This document shows positions 36,524 to 48,065 of a stretch of 64,000 nt of DNA, in pieces (position 1 is the first letter of the stretch; the number at the start of each line of letters is the position of its first letter). Location of the stretch: assembly GCA_949130495.1 (NCBI GenBank), contig CASBWL010000433.1, positions 310,001 to 374,000 on the forward strand. Direction: 5' to 3'. The notes under the pieces were generated by a model. The model searched no databases, was not told the origin of the DNA, and was given only the letters and a program-made list of their open reading frames with translations. Origin of the DNA: Sambucus nigra. Its lineage: Eukaryota; Streptophyta; Magnoliopsida; Dipsacales; Adoxaceae. A program made the translations under genes and the position numbers.

Positions 36524-38100
36524 TGTCACACCCTGCCTTTTAGTATGAATGCAAAAAAGAGTATATATAAAGAAATTAATTAAAGTTAAGGCATAAAAAT
36601 AGAACTTTATTCATTATTAAAATGGTATACATAGTGTATTACCACGTAGGGGTGAACTAAATTTTCTGGTCAACTCGAACTATTAAGTAGAAAATAGAAA
36701 AGTGCCACTCGTTGCTCCCATGTGTCTTAGTCTCCGTACATACAGTCACATATGCAAACAAGTGACTGGTGTTTGTCTCAAAAGGGGGAGAGATATTATC
36801 CTCTTTCTCCTGGGCCATATGGAGGAAAAAGGAATTAGCACAAATATGTTAAGCATGTTTTACCAATTTTATAATAATTATTTGTATAGATGAGAGGTGG
36901 ACTGTATATAGCATTCAGATATCTATATAATAAAGTTAAAGAATTAAAGCTAGAAATCCCATACTTATCAGTTTATTATAAATAAAATCAAGGATTATGA
37001 ACTGTTAATCCCATACTTACCCGTTCACTAAGGGGTATAGAATTAAATAAGCCATTAGTAAAACTAAATAATAAGTAATCTTAAATCTTTGGATAATAAC
37101 TGGCTTGGCACACAATTAAAATGTCTCTCATACATATGTAGCTATAAGTCCGGCTCTCAACATCGGAGACCATAAGCTAAGCAGAAAAATTTCGTGGGAT
37201 AACACGACAGTCTACTCCCTAATTATTATTTATGCTTCTTAAAACAAATATTAATGCACAAAGGTTCATGGTGAACTATATCTTACAACAAATTGTTATG
37301 ATACCAGTTATTAGATGACAAGGGTTTAACTTGATCTGATTTATCATAATTACAAAAATCAATGATATAATAATATATGAGTATGGTAATTTCCACATAT
37401 ACATGGAAACAAATACGACTATCATAGAATGATATCGATAAAAGTTAAACAAGTACGTAAAATTTATTATCAAATAGGTAAAATGACCTACTTGCTCGAG
37501 ATTTTGACCCACTTATGGATCAAAACAGAATATTGGGAAGAGATGGTACTTGATTATCTATATACAAATGTTTGGGTGAATAAGTTTTGTTGGAGTTGGG
37601 GTTGTTTTGGTCAATTTATACCAGAAACAGTATCTTTTATAGCTTCAGGAGTTTAATTATAAATAATTGGGACTTTAAAATATTAGGCTTAAGGTCAAAT
37701 TTGAACTTTGGTGTAAAGACTTTTTTACTTACAATATTTTAAATTGCATATAGACAAAGTTTAGGGTTCAAATTCATATTTTGGAAAAGTCAGGAGGGGT
37801 CAAATTATAATTTAAGAAAAAAATTTCAATGTTAAATCCTTATTTATCCATAACTTTTACTAGGCTTGACCAACCATAGCCTTGCCATATACCATTTTGA
37901 CAAAAAAAATGAAATAAAAATATTTGAAAACATTTAAAAAAAATTATTGGCCATGTACCCTCACGCACGTGGTCAAGGTTCCTGGTCAAATAGTTCATCT
38001 TCAACCTCTTGATTGTTAACTTTAGGGTTTCAGAATTTTAACCGAAGATATCTCCTTTATTTTTACACCAATAACTTTAAAGGTGCAGCAATGGTGATAA
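36524..38100 (-). repeat. 5' LTR of element B, 3' part
   Basis: The LTR end (GGGTGTGACA on the minus strand) is at 36524. The sequence to the right has no gene. Near 38060 the minus strand reads TTGGTGTAAAAATAAA, close to GTTGGTGTAAAAATAAATAT at 5319 in the LTR of element A, so LTR sequence extends at least that far. The expected LTR start (GGGTACTACA on the plus strand) is not present to the right, so the LTR is truncated or cut by the next element. Confidence 0.5.
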
Positions 38101-38149
38101 ACAAGTGTTAAAATGGAAAAGGAAATGAGGAGAAGCGGAATAAACACTA

Positions 38150-39600
38150 GTATATAAATGGTTCAACCATTGGCCTACTCCACTGTGTAGGCGAGTGTGA
38201 ATTTCACTATAAAAGTGGGCACTAATGGCCTAAGTGATACAATTATCACTACTTTCTCTCTCTACTGTAATAGAAGAAAAGATTGAGTAAGGGTTTATAA
38301 TTTTCAATCCATCCTTCTAGGGAAGAAGATGGGTTTAAATAGTGCTTGGGGTGTACAATGCACCCCAAGCATGCAAGGTTCATGTCTTTAGTGGAGTCAC
38401 AAATAGGATCTTGACACCTGTCGTTCAGAATCTATAAGTGATGATGATGCAAATATTTCCACCCATGCAATTGTGATTCTGTCATAAATTCCTACCCACA
38501 TGGACTTGCCATACTGAAGTCCTTCTTCACATATGGTGAGGTGTCGTCGTGGGGGTCTTGGCCTAGCCAAGTATGAGATCCTAGTGTCTGTTCGATCATT
38601 TCATGGAGAATACTGGAGTACAGTCTCAGCTGATCGGATGTTCATCCGAGTTAAGTTTGAGTGGGCCAATTAGCCAATTGAGGTCTCGACTACTGAGAGT
38701 GTAAACAAGATGAGACTAGTTGGTGAATAAGTCGATTTAGGGGTTTCAACCTAAGACTATAAACGAGGCCGAGACTACTGGCGTGGGATTCTTGTAGAGA
38801 GTGTGATTTATAAGATTGGCCTGGGCCGAGCGACTCCCAGGTTGGGACGATGTTACACCTGGGAATATCAATCACCCATATCCCTTAGCCTTCAGTGTGA
38901 GTAGGAGGGTGAGGGTTAAAAGAGTCTGAGGGTAAATGGTTGAGGAAACATCTCTGACTGATGGATAAGTTGTCATTTCATTGTTAAATTTTTGCTAGTG
39001 ATGATTATTGAAGTGACATTTGGTAGTTAGTTTATAGCTCAACATGTTGGAGATGACACATGTCAAGGATCTCTTAGGTTAGCGTCTCACACAAGTGTAG
39101 GTGGCGACATAGTCACTTAGGATTTTGTGCCCTCATGTTGGCTGTCTTAGGACTTGTGCCCCATGATTTGATGGTTTAAAAACCACCTTTGATAATTTTC
39201 TCTCTCTTCTTTGCAAAACTTTTGCCTGCCTAGAGATTTTGTGCCAGTCGCCATTAACACTCCCATTTTCTCCTTTGATTATTATTATTTGAGGCGCCTT
39301 ATTTTTTATTTCATTCCTTCCAGGAACTTTTCTTCAACTAGTTAACTCATATCCATCGATTTCTCTTTGATTCAAGTTTATGTTTGCCTGGTTTTCCTTT
39401 TTCTCAATTTTTCGATGAGTTTCTACATTTTTTGGTGGTGGAGTAGGTGGTTTTGGCCATTATCCTTTAATTTTCTTCCATGTTTTAGGTAGGAGGAGGT
39501 GTCACTAGGGAAACGTTCTAGTTTTCAGTCCATTTCAATCTTAATTTAGATATTTTGATGACTCACCGATCACCTTCTCCGGTGAAAACCCTAACCAGTG
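38150..39600 (+). other. LTR- or leader-like region of the plus-strand PF04195-type element
   Basis: No gene. TATATAAATGG lies at 38152, an 11-bp inverted repeat with a 7-base loop at 38343-38371 (TGCTTGGGGTG / CACCCCAAGCA), and GATGACACATGTC at 39052. TTTTCTTCCATGTTTTAGG near 39471 could be a splice acceptor before the gene. LTR ends could not be fixed. Confidence 0.35.
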
Positions 39601-39642
39601 TTCTTGTTCTTGCATTCTTAAAAATGATTAAGTTCCCCCTCT

Positions 39643-41114
39643 TTGATCTTAAAGTCAACCTTAGTCAACCTAAAACTTGTTTGGATGTTAAAAACTTTGT
39701 ACGAGTTAGCCGAGCAGTATCTAACTCTTAGGGGGAGGTATTTTAAGGAGATACTAAGGATAAAAGATGAGGCCTCTATTAAGCATAGGGCCGAGGATGG
39801 TCTTACACTTCCAATCCATTCGATCCCATTATCTGTCGTACTCCCTACCATTGTTGAACTTAGTGACTCAGTGTCTAAGTCATTTTCTTATGAATATGAC
39901 AATCCTTTCGTCTCCTACACAACGAAGAGTGTGGATTCTTATGAGGAGGCTATGAGACTTTCGACATCCTCTTCTGAAGGGTTTGAGGAAGATGAGTCCT
40001 CTTCCCAAGACTCTTCCTCTCATCATGCTAAGTTTTCTAACTGTTCAGAATCATCTATTCGAGAGATATCGGATCAGGTCGAGTTAAGGGTGGAGGGCGT
40101 AATTCCACCTCCCCCAATGGTTGTCCCACTGTCAGCTATTCCAGGTGATGAATTCTCTCGTTAGTTTCCAAGTGATGTCACGGTTATTAACTGGGATGAT
40201 GAATGTTGTTCGACCGAGGATACACTTGACATATCTTATGACGAATCTTTTTCCAACACTATTACAGAGGTCGATCTTTTGACTTGGAGTCATCTTATGT
40301 TATGAGACCCTCTATTAACATGATGGTGCCTTCTAAGGATGAGAGAGAATTTCATGGACAAGATGGAGAGATATCGATGTATGAGCAGATGTTCAAGGTC
40401 GACTTCAGGCTTCCAATTCACCCCAATGTACGAGCCATTTTGGCTAATTTTGGTCTCAACCCCTCTCAACTATTTACCAATGCCTGGAGGATAATCATCG
40501 TCTTCGTGTCGCTTTGGAAGTTAGTTCATCACACTAACCTTCCAGTTATCATTTTCAGGGGATATTACAATGTGTCATCTCTAAAAACCCAACCTGGCCA
40601 TTATCAATTAATATCCAGGAAGCTGACAAAGAAATTCTTAATTGTGAACCAAACCTCTAACCACAACTGGAAGCCCCATTATATTTCCATATCTGGATCT
40701 TTAGAATTTAGCTCAGATGTTGCCTGTAGCACCTCAGAGCCTAGGGTTCCTTAGAGATGGGCTAAATCACCTATTTTAGTCAAATTAGACCCCTGTTTGA
40801 GATTTGATGCCCGCAAGAAGGTGGCAAAGATTAGGAAACAGGGTAAATAGGGTGGTCTTATAGAGTTTGAGCAATTGATGACCCCCTACTTTTTGGAGCA
40901 GAGGGGTTTGGGAGTGGACCCCCTAACTGAGTTATGTATGTATTTTTTATGTGACTGTTGTATCATATTTTTGTCGTCTTTGTTACTAATCTCGTCTTCA
41001 ATTTGCAGATTATGGCCATCCTCGATCCACGCCGCGCGGGCGGGTAGCGTGGAGGAAAGGATCCTTCGGGTCCTGCGCGTCCCTCTCTGGAGCGCTTCGA
41101 TCGGCGTCGTTTGA
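39643..41114 (+). pseudogene. PF04195-type (putative gypsy type transposon) protein, 5' portion
   Basis: The N-terminal part (39643-40164, 173 codons) is Ser/Glu-rich and ends in PPPPMVVPLSAIPG. After stops and a shift, 40284-40754 carries the family domain: YEQMFKVDFRLPIHPNV, RAILANFGLNPSQLFTNAWR, IIVFVSLWKL, and NHNWKPHYISISGSL. A further segment (EQLMTPYFLEQRGLGVDP) precedes an apparent intron (GTATGT near 40936 to TTTGCAG at 41007), then MAILDPRR and a GC-rich Arg/Ser/Gly stretch. It stops abruptly near 41114, where element D's LTR begins. Such proteins are encoded by extra ORFs of plant Tat-like elements and have no proven function. The coiled-coil C-terminus is missing here, so it may lie beyond the right edge of the window. 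Confidence 0.65.
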
Positions 41115-42230
41115 GATGTGGAAATGTAAAAATGTAGAGAGATTCAGAGTCGCCAGTCTATTTTACTCGAAACAGACAAAAGAAAAAGGGGAAGCCACCC
41201 TGAAGGATAGAATCCAAAGACATACTGGTGCGTGCGAAACCAAGACGATTCCAAAAGGGTTCGGAGGCTTAGTTACGAAATGGGAAGGTGTTAGGCACCC
41301 ATTCCGCCCTTTCGATTTCTCATGAATATTTGCTATTTTCCTTTTGTTTCCCCCTGTGATATGTGTGCATGTGTATATATAGAATGGAGGTAGGAATCCT
41401 CGACTTGTAATATGGAAAAGATAAAGCGAGTCATCCGTAGGAATATATAAGAGTAATATTAGAAAAATAAGATTTACGCGATTACCCCTCGTTGATCGTT
41501 ATAATGAAACGATAAATCATATGGAGTAATGCGTCACTAAGGTCAAGTATATATAATATAAAGAGAATGGATTTAGAGAAGATAAAAAATGAGAGAAAAA
41601 GTGAGAAAAAGGACTCGAGTCTCGGGTTTTACCTCGAGACGCCTACGTAGCCTATAAAGGCATCAAAGTCCACGTAGTTCGCATACAAAATGAGGGGTGG
41701 GGTTTATCCCATAAATCCAAATGGGTAATCTCTTATTTGTAAGTGTGTGTGTAGAAAAAGTGTTTTAGTTGTGAGGAAAGTGTGAGAAAAGTATGAGAAT
41801 CCCTATTTGGAATTTATGAGCAAACCCTCTTTTTCTTATCTTTTTGGGGTTATTTTATTTATATGAAAATAAGATATTTTCAATAATACTAAATAAAAAG
41901 TATATTAGGATGTGTGAGATGAGATAATAAAAAGTGCTAAGTAATAAAACAAGTTATTGTGAATTTAAGAGAATTTAAGAGAAAGTTGAGAAAGTTGAAC
42001 CTTCTTAAATATATTGAGCTTGATCTTGAATGTTGGAGAGCAGCCCTTGCACTTGGATGATGATGGAGAGTGGCTAATTCACCAAGTTTGATGAAAAGGA
42101 TGATGAAAAGTGGAAGTAAAAAGGGGATTTGGATGTTGAAATCACACTGCCTTCGAGAGAGGTTTCTGGGATTCGTTCAGAGAGATTTTTATCAGATCTG
42201 GGCTCTCTTTGCAAATGAGGTGAAGGCCTC

Positions 42231-42239
42231 CTTTTATAG
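42231..42239 (-). promoter_or_regulatory. TATA box of the element D LTR
   Basis: CCTATAAAAG on the minus strand in GC-rich surroundings. The palindrome cluster begins about 12 bases upstream. Confidence 0.6.
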
Positions 42240-42248
42240 GCCCAGGTG

Positions 42249-42322
42249 AGTGCCGATCGGCATAGACCTGTTCCTGCCTATCGGCAGGTGCCGATAGGCA
42301 GGGTCTGGAACCTGCCGTTTGG
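42249..42322 (-). promoter_or_regulatory. GCCGATCGGC / CCTATCGG palindrome cluster
   Basis: On the plus strand: TGCCGATCGGCA, then CTGCCTATCGGCAGG, GTGCCGATAGGCAGG and CCTGCCGTTTGGCAG, alternating with CTGTTCCTG-type spacers. Each word is self-complementary or nearly so. It sits directly upstream of the LTR TATA box. A shorter version lies upstream of the antisense gene at 46776. Confidence 0.5.
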
Positions 42323-43139
42323 CAGTGCGCTTCAGGCTTTTTTGGAAAATCGGTCACCGAGGGAAAACCGTTGGTCAAAATCACACACGGGGAATACCGT
42401 TGGAAAGGTAATTCAGAGACATTAGAAAGTCCTTTGGACCACTCCCGAGTTCGGGAGTTGACTTTGGGTGAAATATGGCTCGCAAGCATTTGTCAGTCCA
42501 TTGGACGGGGAATTTCTCGGACTCAAACAGATCGTTCATCCGCATGGTAAGTCCGAATTGGGCACGAGGTGGACCATTGGAAAGGTTAGGAGATGTACTT
42601 CCACTTACAAAGAGTTTGACACGATTTGGGGAGTTGACTTTGGTCAACTGGGCTCGGGAAGCATTCGATGACCTCTCGGAGTCAAACGGATCGTTCGTCC
42701 GCATGGAAAGTCGGAATCGTGCACGGGGTGGACCGTTGGAAAGTGTATTTAGTGCCCTTTAAAGATTCATTCAGTCTCGATCGAGATGAAGAGATTGACT
42801 TTTAGGTCAAATTGAGCCGGGGAGTGCCCGATGGCCTCCAGGTTAGTACTCGGGACATAACCTGGGTTTACGGTGATGAAGGGAGGTACTAGGGCCTAAG
42901 GAAAGTTAGGGGGTAACAGAATGGGGTGTCTATAGAGCCCCTCGACATGTGAGTTTGGAACAAATGATGACCGTCGAATAGACAACACATGATGCTTTTG
43001 AGGGAGTATGATCGATTCAAAAGGTCGAGGCCGATTCTGTGGACCTAAGGAGCGTTCTGGGGATGAATGATGATCGGAGGTTTAGGTCGATTCTAAGGAC
43101 CTAAAGTGTGTTTGGGGAGGGTGACCAATTATGCAAGTC

Positions 43140-44080
43140 AAAGCCAAATCTGCGGGCTTGGGGTAAAGGTCTAATAACTGGGGTTAATTCTGACCTAAAG
43201 AGTGGTGACGATCGAGGACCAAGGTCAATTCGGATCTATCTCAGGTAACGATCTAAGACTGGGGCCAATTCTGACCCAAGAGTAGTGACGACTAAGGACC
43301 GAGGTCAATTTTGACCTAACTTAGGTGACGATCCAAGACCGGGGCCAATTCTGACCCAAGAGTGGTGACGAACGAGGATCGAGGTCAATTCTAACCTAAC
43401 TCAGGTGACAATCCAAGACCGGGGCCAATTCTAACCCAAGAGTGGTGATGACCGAGGACCGAGGTCAATTCTGACCTAACTCAGGTGACGATCCAAGATC
43501 GGGGCCAATTCTGACCCAAGAGTGGTGACGACCGAGGACCGAGGTCAATTCTTACCTAACTCAGGTGACGTTTCATTACCGGGGCCAATTCTGACCCAAG
43601 AGTGGTGACGATAGAGGAACGAGGTCAATTCTGACCTAACTCAGGTGACGATCCAAGACCGAGGCCAATTCTGACCCAAGTGTGGTGACGACCGAGGTCA
43701 ATTCTGACCTAACTCAGGTGACGATCCAAGACCGGGGCCAATTCTGACCCAAAAGTGGTGACGACCGAGGACTGAGGTCAATTCTGACCTAACTTGGGTG
43801 ACTATCCAACATCGGGGCCAATTCTGACCCAATAGTGGTGATGACCGAGGACCGAGGTCAATTCTAACCTAACTCAGGTGACGATCCAAGACCGGGGCCA
43901 ATTCTGACCCAAGAGTGGTGACGACCGAGGACCGAGGTCAATTCTGACCTAACTCAGGTGACGATCCAAGACCGGGGCCAATTCTGACCCAAGAGTGGTG
44001 ACGACCAAGGACCGAGGTCAATTCAGACCTAACTGAGGTGACGATCCAAGACCGGGGACAATTCTAACCCAAGAGTGGAT
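43140..44080. repeat. 80-bp tandem array, about 11 copies
   Basis: The unit reads GGTGACGATCCAAGACCGGG, GCCAATTCTGACCCAAGAGT, GGTGACGACCGAGGACCGAG, GTCAATTCTGACCTAACTCA: two related 40-base halves. The copy near 43681 lacks about 10 bases, and the copy near 43569 has a changed GATCCAAG segment. Degenerate units continue left to about 42960. The array lies between the antisense genes and the 3' LTR of element D. Confidence 0.95.
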
Positions 44081-44469
44081 AAAGATTGGATTTTGATTCT
44101 GCTGGACAAAGAGCTTTGTGATTTTGATCTGAGATGGGGAGCTGATAGCTGGGGAAGCTTTTAGGAGACCTCGTAGGGGGGAATAACCTATTTTGGGTGC
44201 TGTAAGAGAATTCCGCCCAAAACCCACTGATGCGTTCGAGCCTGTTGCAGATGAGCGGACCTTGCTGCGGGAGCCATCGCATCATTGCTCTTCGAGAGTG
44301 ATCCCTGGTGGTTATGTAAGTAACCCGACCTTTGGTATTCTTCTCTTTCTGGTGATTTTTCTTTCTTGACTTTTGATGAGACTTTTCTTTTTGCCAGTCT
44401 GATATTTCTTTGAAGAACATGCGCGCCCATGGGACAATGGGTCTCGAGGATGTCTGAGAGCATCTCCCA

Positions 44470-46201
44470 CTTGTGGTGCGCTGGGTGGTCTCATCAGTGG
44501 GTTTTGGGCGGTTGGCATCAGTGCTGGATGAGACGCCTCATTCAACAGAGGTCTTGTGAGCTTTGGGAGAGAGGTGGTGGGACGCTAACCGCACCTTTCA
44601 TTTCAGTTTTGGGGAGATGATTGTGACTCCCATAGACATGCAGTAGTTGCTGGGGATGGATTGTGATGGAGAGCAGATAGAGGTGGATCGCTCTTTACGG
44701 GTGAGACCGGAGGCAGTGCGTGCAGCACTTGGTGTAGGGAGGATAGTCTTTGGGGATTCTATTCGGTTGTCCCTGCTGAAGGATGTTCTGCTGGGTAGGG
44801 AGGTCAATGTGGAGGAAGGGCTGCAAGTGAGGCAGATGGCCCAGTTATTCATTCTGCTGGTTTTAGGAGGTTTCATGGTGGCGTCGAGCGGCGCAACGTC
44901 GTCCATTTATGGTTTATGCCGTACTTGAGGTTGTTTTCTAACATCCCCTTCTATGATTGGGGGAGTCTGACCTTGGAGAACCTTTACTTTTCTCTTGATG
45001 CATTCATCTTATGCTGCCGACAGACCTTTACTTGGGCCACGTACCTTCTTGAGGTATTCTTCAGTTTGTGCATTTCTTTTCATGCATTCGCATTTTCCTT
45101 TCATGCACTCGTATTTTCCTTATGCGTCTCTTTTTGCTTGTGAATTCAGACGTGGTTCTATGAGGTGATTGGGTGCAATACCCGGCTGATTTTTTTGAAG
45201 GATGACACTGTTGGGGACTTTTGTCGATTGTATCGATGGCGTAAGTCCAATCAATAGTTGAAGGGATCTCTTTCCTTGGAGGCGGTGCGTCAGGTCTTGA
45301 ATGACCTTACCAGTGGTAGGGTAAGACTCTTTCCATTCCAGTCTTGGTTTTTGTTCCTTCTGGTCTTGTATTGATTTATGCTTTCTCGGAGATTTTCAGG
45401 TGACCTTTTACCCGTGGGGGATAGCCATTCAGGATGCGGGGGGACCGGGGTGAACGCGCGGATGAGGCATTTGCTGGCATGAGAGTTTGGCCATTCCTGG
45501 TACCTTAGGGAGAGGGTGGTTCGTTAGATTGCTGAGGAGGAGGTGGTGGTACCACCTGCGTAGCCTCATACGTCTATGAGGCGGGAGCGACTGATAATGG
45601 AGGATGATAGGACCATGGTGATGATCGGCGAGTCCTACTTGCTATACACCGATACGGCTGCGCCGTATGACTATATGGATTTTATGACAAGCTGGTTGAT
45701 GGCACCCAGCATATATGATGCCCTGCCCTTCCCTTCAGCGGGTTCGAGTCGGGCGGTGGGATCTTCCCACAACGGTGGTGGTCCGTCGGCATCTGCGGCG
45801 ACCTTGGAGGTCCCATTTGTGCGGTTTCATACCGCTTCATACAACATTCGGCGGGATGATGGAGGGATGGTGCGTATGCTGCACTGTCCTCAAGCGATGG
45901 ATCCGAAGGAGTTGGGTTTGACAGAGGAGGTCCTTCGATCTGCGGTATACTTTTCTATTTTGGTCATTTCTTTGATACTGATTTTTCTTTTTTCTTGCAG
46001 CAAGTCCGGGTGTCGACCACTTGGCTGAGGGACATCAGAGACTGGATATCTTCGGTAACTGCCCACATTCGAGATGCGGTTCCTGTCCCTTCTTGCTTGG
46101 TGTCGTCTGCCTCGTTCGGAGAGGACTCGGGCTCGAGTAGTGGTGGCGCATCGTCTCGCCGTAGGGGGAAGAGAGCACGCCACAGGGGTGGAAGCTCTTG
46201 A
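44470..46201 (+). pseudogene. Plant-mobile-domain (PMD, PF10536-like) gene, antisense in element D
   Basis: Exon 1 carries GFGRLASVLDETPHS, GERWWDANRTFHFSFGEM (the PMD signature ERWR..THTFHFP.GEMT), LRVRPEAVRAALG, FILLVLGGFMVAS and FYDWGSLTLENLYFS. Introns with GT-AG ends follow at 45054-45149, 45321-45399 and 45945-46000. Later exons carry VIGCNTRLIFLKDD, VRQVLNDLTSG, VTFYPWG, LIMEDDRTMVMIGESYLLY and a basic C-terminus (SSRRRGKRARHRGG) ending at 46201. Defects are TGA at 44557, TAG at 44644, a shift near 44915-44926, and further stops after 45450. PMD proteins are found both in host genes (MAIN/MAIL) and in plant retroelements. The gene runs opposite to element D and lies between its pol and 3' LTR, as known for Tat extra ORFs. 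Confidence 0.75.
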
Positions 46202-46694
46202 GAGAGAGAGAGAGAAAGAATGTGAGTTCGGGCTGTGTCCTATTGTTTTTTCTTTTTTCTTTTTATTTCCTGCAAAGATGATGTAACACAAAAAATAGAT
46301 ATTTGCAATGCAATGCAATTTTTTTTATTATCTTTTATTCAATGATGAATGTATGCATATGCGCTTTTTACTTTGCTGCTGAGATCGTAAAAAGGAATAT
46401 TTTTGGATTTTTTTTTGAAGGAAGGTTTTTGATTAAAAAGAGGAATTTAAAGGGATTTTGAAATTCTGTTTATTTTTATTGAGTTTTCTGATTTGACAAA
46501 AGAGGAAAAAAGGGAAATTTCTAAAAATGGGGGGGGGGGGGTTGTCGATCGGCAAGCACCCTAACCTGCCTATCGACAGTTCAGTCCCACCAATTTAAAG
46601 CTTTGAATGGTACCCTCTTTAGCCTTTGGTACCTTGTGGGGTAGGATTCCCTCCAATTTATGCAGGGATTGTGTCTCTTGTGAGGATCTTCAAG
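46202..46694 (+). other. Spacer with promoter-like features between the antisense genes
   Basis: Contains (GA)n at 46199-46216, a 10-G run at 46530-46539, and a palindrome cluster at 46541-46582 (GTCGATCGGC, CTGCCTATCGACAG). No gene is seen. Confidence 0.55.
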
Positions 46695-46703
46695 TATAAA
46701 AAG
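46695..46703 (+). promoter_or_regulatory. TATA box of the DUF7745-like gene
   Basis: TATAAAAAG, 73 bases before the ATG at 46776 and about 113 bases after the palindrome cluster at 46541-46582. Position and sequence fit a core promoter reading into the antisense gene. Confidence 0.5.
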
Positions 46704-46775
46704 GGTAAGGGTGGAGTGTTTTCATCACACCTTTGCATTCTTACATACTTGCCCACCATCTCTTAGCCTTACAAG

Positions 46776-48065
46776 ATGGCTCTCCCTGGTAGCACCGAGT
46801 TTTTCAATTACCTCGAAGCCTTGGAAGTTATGTGATCTTATAATGTCGACTATGATGCTTTCAACATGCGCCGAGTCTCCTTGTGGCGCAATCGGCCTAT
46901 TGAGTGGAATATGCTGATGGCGACGGTTCAATTCTGGTACCCCGAAGGCCATGTATTTCGCCTTGGGTTGGAAGAAGTTTGTCCTACCTACGAGGAATTT
47001 TCTTCCATATTGGGTGTAAATCCCAGTGTTGCTATGTCTTTTCCCGAATTTTCCCGTTCTCCTAGGGATTTGTTAGCCGAGCTTCTTCATATTTCTCCTT
47101 CGGCGGCTAGATCATTGGTTACTGGAGGAATGAGCTCTCTCCCGGCGGTGCTGTAGTCCATGCATTTGCGGGAAGTAGGTGATGCTGGCTACGCTGGAGC
47201 CGTTGTTTTGGGTCTGGTTTCAAAATTGTTGCTGGTGACTGGGGAATTACAGGTGGACCCACAATTTGCAGCCATTACTTTATGGATGTCATACCATCGC
47301 AATCCCGCGACGATGATATTGGCAGAGACTCTGAATGGCCTGGATGCTTGGAGAGAAGGTCATTCTGACTTTTTGAGCGTTAGCCCTGTGATGCTGTTCA
47401 TGTGGTTGTCTGAAAGATTTCGCTTGTTGACTCCTCCAGAATATCCCTTGTCGGCCGTACCCAACTTCTTTTTGCGCTACTTCATCCACGTTGGCCTGTA
47501 TATTGAGAACTGGGAGAATTGGCTTGTGGAGCATGGGGCTTGTGCTCTGTATTGGTCAGTGCCTTAGTGGGGGCAGTTGCAGCCTGTTTTGGAGCTAGGA
47601 GAGTATTCATATGTGCGACTGGTTGGTCTCAGACAAACCTCTTTTTATTTCGCTTGGCGGCTTTTGAGCCAATTCGGCTGGGCGCAGGTCTTGCCCCCTC
47701 GGACCTCAAACTTCTTTCCTGTAGAAGATTTGACTGAGCACCTGCATCTGTTGCTTGGGTCTGTGTGGGAAAATTGGCGTTCGTCGACCCGTACCTCTCA
47801 GTCTGTCGGGAAGGTTTTCCATGTCCCCAAAGATTATATGAAGTGGTTATGGAGGAAAGTAGTAAGCAAGTTGTTTTCAGTGGAGACTGGACAAAGATGG
47901 TTAGTTTTATCTGACTCCATGGAAGGGGGCGTTGTGATCTTTTCGAAGATGGTTAAGGCTCATCGATCCATGGAATGTTTACGGCACTCTATTCAGGCAG
48001 GGGAAACTTTGGGTCCTCAGGGCGTAGATGATAAGGGTGCAGGCTCCTCTGGTAGCTGTGGGTAG
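46776..48065 (+). pseudogene. DUF7745-like gene, antisense in element D, three in-frame stops
   Basis: One frame runs about 430 codons from ATG 46776 to 48065 without a shift, broken only by TGA 46833-46835, TAG 47154-47156 and TAG 47565-47567. It contains NMLMATVQFWYPEGHVFRLG, EEVCPTYEEFSSILGVNP, ITLWMSYHRNPATMILAETL, VMLFMWLSERF and a C-terminal AHRSMECLRHSIQ. The pattern (FW.P....F..G..ELCPTLEEF..LLG, NP...ILAET, L..W...HF) is that of DUF7745 proteins, common in plant transposon-rich DNA and related to the plant mobile domain. Function is unknown. A TATA box and palindrome cluster lie upstream. The reading frame is much better kept than gag-pol of the same element. Confidence 0.7.

Larger units (their letters stand above)
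41115..42934 (-). repeat. 3' LTR of element D
   Basis: The LTR start on the minus strand is either TATAGACACCCC at 42934 (after CGAGGGGCTC) or TGTTACCCCC at 42918. The far end lies near 41115-41150, where GGCGACTCTGAATC (minus) resembles the conserved end region of Ogre-like LTRs. It contains a strong TATA box on the minus strand (42231-42239) with a palindrome cluster just upstream. No second LTR is available in the window for comparison. Confidence 0.6.

Noticed and set aside
36702..37656. Short plus-strand ORFs at 36702-36893 and 37429-37656
   Set aside because: They lie in the LTR of element B, antisense to it, with no recognisable content.
42142..42762. Overlapping ORFs on both strands in the element D LTR
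   Set aside because: GC-rich LTR sequence with palindromes keeps several frames open by chance. No protein pattern is visible.
43140..44080. CRISPR-like array
   Set aside because: A direct tandem array of 80-bp units without unique spacers, in a plant LTR element.
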